From: Streptomyces sp. H27-H1
GTDB lineage: Bacteria > Actinomycetota > Actinomycetes > Streptomycetales > Streptomycetaceae
Direction: 5' to 3'
NCBI RefSeq assembly: GCF_026627445.1
Contig: NZ_JAPNLJ010000028.1
Span: 1 to 64,000 of the forward strand
DNA length: 64,000 bases
Shown: one piece after another, positions 58,942 to 64,000 of the stretch
How positions within the stretch are numbered: position 1 is the stretch's first letter
Layout: every line of letters starts with the position of its first letter
The notes under the pieces: model-generated
Database searches by the model: none
What the model saw: the letters and a program-made list of their open reading frames with translations, nothing else
Told to the model about the DNA's origin: nothing
Program-made: the position numbers and the translations under genes

Positions 58942-59396
58942 GGCGCCGGACTGTGAGAGCGGCGTTCCTGGACGGCGGAGGCAATCCTCGCCGCACAGAC
59001 GTCGGACGGCTCGTGCTCCCAGAACCGGAGCACGAGCCAGCCTGCTTCCTCCAGCTGCTCGTCCGTGTTGCGGTCCCTCGCGATGTTCCGGGCCACCTTC
59101 TCCGACCAGTAGCCCGGGTTCGTCTTCGGCGAGACGTAGTGTTCAGGGCATCCGTGCCAATAGCAGCCGTCCACGAAGACAGCCACTTTCGCCGGCCGGA
59201 ATACGAGGTCAGCGGTCCGGCGCAGATCAGGCAGAGGGCGTGCAGCCACCCGGTAACGCAGCCCCTTTGCGTGTACGAGGCTCCTGATGACCCGCTCTGG
59301 CTTCGTATCGCGGCTGCGGATCGCCTGCATGTTGCGTCGGCGGGCCGCTGAGGATGCCCAGGAGCCCTCGGGGGGCTGCCACTGGCCGTCAGACAT
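58938..59396 (-). CDS. vsr: Very short patch repair (Vsr) endonuclease
   Basis: Vsr nicks 5' of T in T:G mismatches that arise when 5-methylcytosine deaminates, and so accompanies C5-methyltransferases. The 152-residue protein has the family motifs RRRNMQAIRSRDTKPE, RTADLVFRPAKVAVFVDG (Asp63), GCYWHGCPEHY (His81, His86) and LRFWEHE. I took the ATG at 59396, which overlaps the end of the restriction gene by eight bases; longer readings run antisense to it without similarity. The same orientation and overlap indicate that vsr is translated after the restriction enzyme. Confidence 0.94.
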   Translation of the reverse strand: MSDGQWQPPEGSWASSAARRRNMQAIRSRDTKPERVIRSLVHAKGLRYRVAARPLPDLRRTADLVFRPAKVAVFVDGCYWHGCPEHYVSPKTNPGYWSEKVARNIARDRNTDEQLEEAGWLVLRFWEHEPSDVCAARIASAVQERRSHSPAP

Positions 59397-60291
59397 CGGC
59401 CCGGTCCTCTTCGAGCCGCAGGGCGATCCAGTCTTCCGGCCCCAGCGTGATCTTATGCGCGGCGGCGATGTCTCTCTGGTCAGGGAACTTGCCACAGAGC
59501 AGAGTGAGGCCGTCGCGGGCGAGAACCTTCCTGACATTGCGGGTCCGCCGCACCGGGTCATGGTTTCCGGCGCCAACCGTTGAGATTACGCTGCGCGGGA
59601 TGATGTGCCCCTCGAGGAAGCTGAACATCATTGCGAACCTCAGCTCCTGCCCGGGCTGCTTCGCGAGCACCTGGCCGGCTTGCTCCGCCGTGAGGAGGGT
59701 CAGTGGATTCATCCGCAGCGGTGTCCAGTCGTACAAGGGCGTGCTCCAACGGTCACGTGCCTCCACAGCGAGACCCCGTTTGCCGTCCCGGTTGCCGGAA
59801 CCACGGTAGAGCCACGAGCGGTGCGCGCGGACCAGCCAGGATTTGTGCACGCCCTGACCGATTTTGATCTGCGTGCAGACACAGAGCTGGCAGTGACCCT
59901 CCGCCGGGATGGACCAGTTCGCGCCGACCGTCGCTTTGATATCGACTGCGATACCCGAGATTCGGGTATCGAGCGGAGGCACCTTCGGGAGGCCGAAGGA
60001 GTTCAGTACTTCGTATTCCAGCTTGGCGCCCACCGAAGCCTTCTCGCCGGGATGGACGTCGGGTGCGAGCAAGTCGTAGCGCCCTGTGCGCGGTCCGTCG
60101 AGCACGTAGTCGATCGCGTTGGCAATGGCCCCCGTGTAGAGGCCGGCGGCGTCGTGAGAACGAAGCCAGGCGAGGACTGCCTGGGCCTCGGCATCCTCCG
60201 CCGGCGCGCGCAGCGGGTGCTCTCCGGCGGTTGTGTTCGTGCAGACCTCGCCAGGCCCTTGCAGGACGAGGCGTCCTCTGCCTCTGCTCAC
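59389..60291 (-). CDS. NaeI-family type IIE restriction endonuclease
   Basis: A 300-residue protein matching NaeI (317 residues, cuts GCCGGC after binding two sites). The N-terminal catalytic half shows AIANAIDYVLDGPRTGRYDL, Glu92 (AKLEYEVLNSFG) and the active-site pattern LDTRISGIAVDIK with Asp108, Asp117 and Lys119 at the same D-x8-D-x-K spacing as NaeI. The C-terminal half corresponds to the NaeI effector-binding (CAP-like HTH) domain (SFLEGHIIPRSVISTVGAGN). The GTG at 60291 shares four bases (GTGA) with the stop of the SEC-C gene, which may drive its expression. Specificity is inferred, not read. Confidence 0.9.
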   Translation of the reverse strand: MSRGRGRLVLQGPGEVCTNTTAGEHPLRAPAEDAEAQAVLAWLRSHDAAGLYTGAIANAIDYVLDGPRTGRYDLLAPDVHPGEKASVGAKLEYEVLNSFGLPKVPPLDTRISGIAVDIKATVGANWSIPAEGHCQLCVCTQIKIGQGVHKSWLVRAHRSWLYRGSGNRDGKRGLAVEARDRWSTPLYDWTPLRMNPLTLLTAEQAGQVLAKQPGQELRFAMMFSFLEGHIIPRSVISTVGAGNHDPVRRTRNVRKVLARDGLTLLCGKFPDQRDIAAAHKITLGPEDWIALRLEEDRADV

Positions 60292-61307
60292 GGACGAGCC
60301 GGATCCACGCTGCGTCCGTGGCACTCCCCGTAAGGCCGGCCCGAGGTGCACCAGCACGGGTTGGTGGCGGTCGGGGGCCAGGGGGTGGCTTTGCCTCGGG
60401 CGGCCAGGGTGGTGGCGTATTCCGCGAGGAGGGACGGGGAGGACGGGGAGGTCTTCTCCGAGGCGGCGAAGGCTTCGTACGAGGGGACGCTGGCCGTGAC
60501 GATGCCGAGGTTCGTCGTGCCCGAGGCGGCCAGGGCGCGGAGGGAGGCTTCGACCTGGGCCAGGTGGGCGTCGTGGGAGGGGTACTCCGCGGACAGGGTG
60601 GGGTACGAGGTGAGGAGTTCCGTGAGCTCGCGGGCCGGCCAGTGGAGGATGGCCACCGGGAACGGGCGGGAGAGGGCGGCGCGGCGGTCGCCGAGTTCGG
60701 CGCGCAGGCGGGCGATCTCGGCGCGGAGTTCGGCGGGGTCGTCGGAGCCGAGGGCCCAGATCCGCTTGGGGTCGTGGAGTTCGTCCAGCGGGATCGGGCC
60801 GATGTGGCGGGTGTCCGCGACCATGTCCCAGTCGTCGTGGGGGAGGGCCAGCAGGCGGCGTACGCGGTGGCGGCCCGTGAGGAGCGCGGTCGTGGCCCGG
60901 GTGAGGGGGGTGTTGTCCGGGGCCAGGAGGGTGGCTGCCTCGGTGAAGCACTCGTGGGAGGCTTCGAGTTCGTCGTGGGCCTCCAGGGCCTCGGCGATGA
61001 CCTCCCAGGGCGCGGGGTCCTTGGGGGCCGACGCGCGGATGCCCTGGATGAGGGCGCGGGCCTCGGGCTCGTGGCCGTACTCCCAGAGGTTGGCCGCCTG
61101 CAGGGCCTTGATGAGGGACGGGTCGTCGACCGTGTCCGCGGCCAGGAGTTGGTCGTATAGGGTGCTCGCCCGTTCGCGTTCGTCGGCCAGTTCGAGGTGG
61201 GCCGCGGCCTGGAGGAGCAAGGGCTCCTGGTCCTCGGGGTAGCGGGTCGCCGTGCGGATGAGGCGCTCGGCTTCGGCGATGTGCTCGGCAGGCGTGTCGG
61301 GGCGCAT
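60288..61307 (-). CDS. TPR-like protein with C-terminal SEC-C zinc motif
   Basis: A 339-residue protein. Residues 1-130 form helical TPR-like repeats (AERLIRTATRYPEDQEPLLL, ELADERERASTLYDQLLAAD), the centre is of unknown type, and the C-terminus is a SEC-C motif (NPCWCTSGRPYGECHG; Cys-x-Cys ... Cys-His) that binds zinc. SEC-C motifs occur in SecA and many stand-alone proteins and mediate protein or ribosome contacts. The base composition is typical for the chromosome. It looks like the resident gene at the right end of the island; its stop is fused to the start of the restriction gene. Confidence 0.82.
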   Translation of the reverse strand: MRPDTPAEHIAEAERLIRTATRYPEDQEPLLLQAAAHLELADERERASTLYDQLLAADTVDDPSLIKALQAANLWEYGHEPEARALIQGIRASAPKDPAPWEVIAEALEAHDELEASHECFTEAATLLAPDNTPLTRATTALLTGRHRVRRLLALPHDDWDMVADTRHIGPIPLDELHDPKRIWALGSDDPAELRAEIARLRAELGDRRAALSRPFPVAILHWPARELTELLTSYPTLSAEYPSHDAHLAQVEASLRALAASGTTNLGIVTASVPSYEAFAASEKTSPSSPSLLAEYATTLAARGKATPWPPTATNPCWCTSGRPYGECHGRSVDPARP

Positions 61308-61354
61308 GGTTCACACCGTACTGCCGCTGGTCAGTTGACGGGGGAGGACTTAAG

Positions 61355-62182
61355 GTGCCGCCCGTGCGGGATCACGTGCGGGTCGTGGTGCAGGGGCAGG
61401 GCCGGCGGTCGCGCCGGGCCGGTCTCGCGCAGGTGCTGTGGGCGGCCGGTGAACTGGCCGTGACGGTGGGCGTGGTGGTGTTGTTGCTGGTGGTGCACCA
61501 GGTGTGGTGGACCAACCGGCAGGCCCTCAACGCCGCCCACGCGCAGGTGCGGGAGCTGGAGAGCGAGTGGTCCTCCGCTCCGGCCTCCGTCGAGCCTCCC
61601 TCCGCCGATGCTCCGGCCGGTGACGAGGTCGCGTCCGGGGGCGATCGGCCGTCCGACGGCTCCCCCGAAGGCTCTTCCGAAGGATCCCCCGAGGACTCCT
61701 CCCGCGGTACGCGGACCGGCCCCGCCGCCAAGAAGCCGCCGCGGGAGGGGACCTACGGGATCCTGCGCATCCCCCGCCTCGGCGTCGCCGTGCCCGTCGC
61801 GCAGGGCGTGGACAAGCGGTCCGTGCTCGACAAGGGCTACGCCGGGCACTACCCGGGGACCGCGCAGCCCGGAGCCGAGGGGAACTTCGCGCTCGCCGGA
61901 CACCGCAATACGCACGGGGAGCCCTTCCGCCACATCAACCGGCTGAAGGCCGGCGACGAGCTGATCGTCGACGTGAAGGGGAAGCGGTACGTGTACGTGG
62001 TCGGCCAGACGCTGGGGGAGACGACCGAGCGCGATACCGGGGTGATCGCGCCCGTCCCGCGCAGCGTCGTGAAACCGGAGGCCGGGTACGGCGAACCCGG
62101 GGCGTACATCACGCTCACCACCTGCACGCCCGAGTACTCCTCCAAGTACCGGCTCGTGGTGTGGGGCACCCTGAAGGGGTGA
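61355..62182 (+). CDS. Class E sortase
   Basis: A 275-residue sortase anchored by one N-terminal helix (ELAVTVGVVVLLLVVHQVWW), then a Ser/Pro/Glu-rich spacer and the sortase beta-barrel. The catalytic triad is visible: His183 (LAGHRNTH), Cys257 (TLTTCTPEY) and Arg266 (SSKYRLVVWG). Class E sortases in Streptomyces attach chaplins and other LAXTG proteins to the cell wall. The GTG at 61355 has GGGGAGG upstream. It is followed by the DUF3311/symporter genes. Confidence 0.93.
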   Translation: MPPVRDHVRVVVQGQGRRSRRAGLAQVLWAAGELAVTVGVVVLLLVVHQVWWTNRQALNAAHAQVRELESEWSSAPASVEPPSADAPAGDEVASGGDRPSDGSPEGSSEGSPEDSSRGTRTGPAAKKPPREGTYGILRIPRLGVAVPVAQGVDKRSVLDKGYAGHYPGTAQPGAEGNFALAGHRNTHGEPFRHINRLKAGDELIVDVKGKRYVYVVGQTLGETTERDTGVIAPVPRSVVKPEAGYGEPGAYITLTTCTPEYSSKYRLVVWGTLKG

Positions 62183-62193
62183 CGGGCGCACCG

Positions 62194-62199
62194 TAATGT
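62194..62199 (+). promoter_or_regulatory. -10 box of DUF3311 gene, leaderless
   Basis: TAATGT ends seven bases before the GTG at 62207. Confidence 0.55.
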
Positions 62200-62206
62200 G
62201 GGGGCG

Positions 62207-62404
62207 GTGCGTCAGAAATGGGTGAAACGTCCGCAGTTGTTGTGGCTCGCCGCGCCGTTCGTGCTGTTCGTCGGAGCACTGCCGTTCGCGAACCGGGCAC
62301 AGCCGGCGCTGGGAGGCGTACCGTTCCTGCTCCTCTGGCTCCTCGGGGCGACCCTGCTGACCCCGCTCGCGGTGTGGCTGACCTGGCGCGGTGATCACAG
62401 GTGA
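62207..62404 (+). CDS. DUF3311 small membrane protein
   Basis: A 65-residue protein with two helices (LLWLAAPFVLFVGALPF and PFLLLWLLGATLLTPLAVWL) of the DUF3311 family, nearly always encoded before a solute:sodium symporter and thought to be its small partner (similar to the DUF485/YjcH or PanF-associated subunits). The stop overlaps the symporter GTG by four bases (62401-62404). The GTG at 62207 sits behind a leaderless-type -10 box. Confidence 0.87.
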   Translation: MRQKWVKRPQLLWLAAPFVLFVGALPFANRAQPALGGVPFLLLWLLGATLLTPLAVWLTWRGDHR

Positions 62405-63969
62405 GCGCGGCGGCCGTCGCGACCACCGTCTTCGCCGTGTTCATGGTGGCGACCGTCGCGCTCGGGCTGCTCGCGGTGCGCGGGCGCGGCGGAGGCGGCG
62501 GCGGGCTCGCCGAATGGTCGGTGGGCGGACGCTCGCTCGGCACCGTGTTCATCTGGGTCCTGATGGCTGGCGAGGGGTACACGAGCTTCAGCTACCTCGG
62601 CGCGGCCGGCTGGGGCTACAACTACGGCGCCCCCGTGCTGTACGTGATCGCGTACATGTCCTGCGGCTACGCGCTCGGTTACCTCGTCGGGCCCGTGCTG
62701 TGGGACTACGCGCGCCGCCACGGCCTCGTGGGCATCACCGACATGGTGGCCCACCGCTACGGGCGCCCCTGGCTCGGCGCCGTGGTCGCGGTACTCGCGA
62801 CCGTCTTCCTGCTCCCCTACATCCAGCTCCAGATCACCGGCATGGGCGTGGTGGTCTCGACGGTCACCTACGGGGCGGTCTCCCTGGAATGGGCGTACTT
62901 CATCGCCTTCGCCGTCACCACCGGCTTCGTCGTCGTCAGCGGGCTGCGCGGCAGCGCGTGGGTGTCGGTGCTCAAGGACGTGCTGGTCATCGGCACGCTC
63001 GGGTTCCTCGCCGTGTACGTGCCGCTCCACTACTTCGGCGGCTACGGAGAGCTCTTCGATCGGCTCGCGGCCGAGCACCCGCAGTGGCTGACGCTCCCCG
63101 GCGCCGGGAACGCGGAAGGCGGCCGGGGCCAGCTGGGGGTGGGGTGGTTCGCCTCCACCACCGTGCTGAACGCGCTGACCGTCGTCATCTTCCCGACCAC
63201 CGTGGCCGGATACCTGGGCGCACGCAGCGCCGACACGCTGCGCCGCAACGCCATCCTGCTGCCCGCCTATAACGTGCTCCTCTTCGTGCCGATGCTGCTG
63301 GGCATGGCCGCGCTGTTCGTGGTACCGGGGCTGACGGGCGCCGATTCCAACCTCGCGCTGTTCAAGCTGGTCGTGGACTCGCTGCCGGCGTGGGCGGTGG
63401 GTGTGATCGGGGTGGCGGCGGCTCTGTCCTCGATCGTGCCGATGGCGGTGTTCATGCTGGTCATCGGCACCATGTGGGGGCGCAGCGTGCTCTCGGCGGT
63501 GCCGCGTTGGAGCTCGGGCGAGCGGCAGAAACTCGCCTCGCAGCTGGTCGTGGTGGCGGCCGGGGCGATCGCGCTCGTGATGGCGTACACGGCGCCGAAC
63601 ACTCTGGTGAGGCTCTCGCTCGTCTCCTACGAGGGCATGGCGCAGCTCGTGCCGATGCTGCTGCTGGGGCTGGTGTGGCGCAAGCTCACGACTGCGGCGG
63701 CGGTGTGCGGACTGGCCGCGGGGGTCGCGGTCGTCTGCGGGCTGGTCTTCACGGGCAACGACCCGGTGTGGGGCCTGAACGCGGGCATGGTCGCCCTCGC
63801 GGTGAACCTGGCGGTCGCGGTGACGGTGGCCCGGTTCGGCCCGGGTGAGGCGGCGGGGAGCGGGGCGGGGGATCCACGGCCGGACGACGAGGTGCTGGCG
63901 CGTGATCCGCTGCACTCGCCGCCCGGGGATCAAAACGAGGTCCTGTCCGTTGTCAGTGAGCGCGGTTAA
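62401..63969 (+). CDS. Solute:sodium symporter (SSS family), monocarboxylate-type
   Basis: A 522-residue sodium symporter with about 13 helices. Family traits are the N-terminal LAEWSVGGRSLGTVFIWVLM and AGEGYTSFSYLGAAGWGYNY, and the Na+ site region FPTTVAGYLGARSADTLRR. It resembles the permeases for acetate, pyruvate or lactate (MctC/MctP type). It is coupled to DUF3311 by a four-base overlap. A Gly/Asp-rich cytoplasmic tail follows the last helix. The gene ends 31 bases before the window does. Confidence 0.88.
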   Translation: MSAAAVATTVFAVFMVATVALGLLAVRGRGGGGGGLAEWSVGGRSLGTVFIWVLMAGEGYTSFSYLGAAGWGYNYGAPVLYVIAYMSCGYALGYLVGPVLWDYARRHGLVGITDMVAHRYGRPWLGAVVAVLATVFLLPYIQLQITGMGVVVSTVTYGAVSLEWAYFIAFAVTTGFVVVSGLRGSAWVSVLKDVLVIGTLGFLAVYVPLHYFGGYGELFDRLAAEHPQWLTLPGAGNAEGGRGQLGVGWFASTTVLNALTVVIFPTTVAGYLGARSADTLRRNAILLPAYNVLLFVPMLLGMAALFVVPGLTGADSNLALFKLVVDSLPAWAVGVIGVAAALSSIVPMAVFMLVIGTMWGRSVLSAVPRWSSGERQKLASQLVVVAAGAIALVMAYTAPNTLVRLSLVSYEGMAQLVPMLLLGLVWRKLTTAAAVCGLAAGVAVVCGLVFTGNDPVWGLNAGMVALAVNLAVAVTVARFGPGEAAGSGAGDPRPDDEVLARDPLHSPPGDQNEVLSVVSERG

Positions 63970-64000
63970 CATCGATCGCGAGTAGCGGTTCTCGTACGAG

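Noticed and set aside
52491..60291. DISARM or BREX system
   Set aside because: There is an SNF2 protein and a C5-methyltransferase, but no DrmA/DrmB/DrmC and no PglZ, BrxC or BrxL homologue.
52491..60291. Prophage or integrative element
   Set aside because: No integrase, transposase, phage structural gene or flanking direct repeat with a tRNA end could be found at the island borders.
60292..61314. N-terminal extension of the NaeI-family protein reading through the SEC-C gene
   Set aside because: The extension is Pro/Arg-rich out-of-frame translation of the SEC-C gene; the family match starts after the GTG at 60291 and gives the normal NaeI length.

Overview
The window is typical Streptomyces chromosome. 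G+C is very high, third codon positions are strongly G/C, GTG starts are common, and many genes have a TANNNT -10 box about seven bases before the start codon, which implies leaderless mRNAs. Genus markers are an SsgA-like protein (ssgG type), two GlcNAc-type PTS permeases with DasR-type operators, and the actinobacterial block pncB/clpS/DUF2017/mec/cysO/cysM ... MBL ... rph/rdgB, whose order matches Mycobacterium tuberculosis Rv1330c-Rv1341. The species cannot be fixed from the sequence alone. No prophage, integrase, transposase, CRISPR array or rRNA was seen.

Layout. 0-8 kb: an MFS exporter, a decayed Doc toxin fragment, an SF2 helicase, an IclR regulator, a Lon-type (S16) secreted protease and a small ArsR-(81 aa protein)-MFS operon. 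8.2-12 kb: a four-gene quaternary-amine/osmoprotectant ABC importer. 12-17.5 kb: an AsnC regulator divergent from hppD, a TPR membrane protein, an FAD-linked oxidase and ssgG. 17.7-24.2 kb: two RDD membrane proteins, a large secreted M6 (immune inhibitor A-like) metalloprotease and small conserved proteins. 24.4-31.4 kb: pncB-pncA (NAD salvage) divergent from clpS-DUF2017, an amino-acid permease, then the CysO/CysM/Mec cysteine pathway behind a cysteine-containing leader peptide. 31.6-41 kb: DUF488, a PemK-like protein, a metallo-beta-lactamase-fold protein, nagE2, nagE1 and nagF with three DasR-type sites, rph, rdgB, tRNA-Leu(UAG), bcp, a GroES-like protein, and a guanidine-III riboswitch in front of an SMR guanidinium exporter. 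41-50.4 kb: a bifunctional penicillin-binding protein, an ABC-2 exporter operon, a DUF1707 protein, a DUF445 protein, small membrane proteins and a GNAT acetyltransferase.

The most unusual part is 50.4-60.3 kb. After about 0.8 kb of degenerate repeats and an AbiEi-like protein with a nuclease-like C-terminus comes a compact defence island. It holds an XRE-type regulator divergent from a wHTH/zinc-ribbon HNH-like protein, a ParB-like protein, an SNF2-type ATPase (overlapping the previous gene by 4 bases) and a C5-cytosine methyltransferase. Convergent to these lie a Vsr mismatch endonuclease and a NaeI-family restriction enzyme. The restriction gene starts on the stop codon of a SEC-C/TPR gene that appears to belong to the ordinary chromosome. 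I recognise a NaeI-type restriction-modification system with Vsr. The three-gene HNH-like/ParB-like/SNF2 module attached to it does not match a named defence system that I know. After the island the chromosome resumes with a class E sortase and a DUF3311/solute:sodium symporter pair.

Short regulatory features stand out: perfect 14-20 bp hairpins separate most convergent gene pairs, several built from a dispersed intergenic repeat with the core CAAACGCCGGCGGGGCT.
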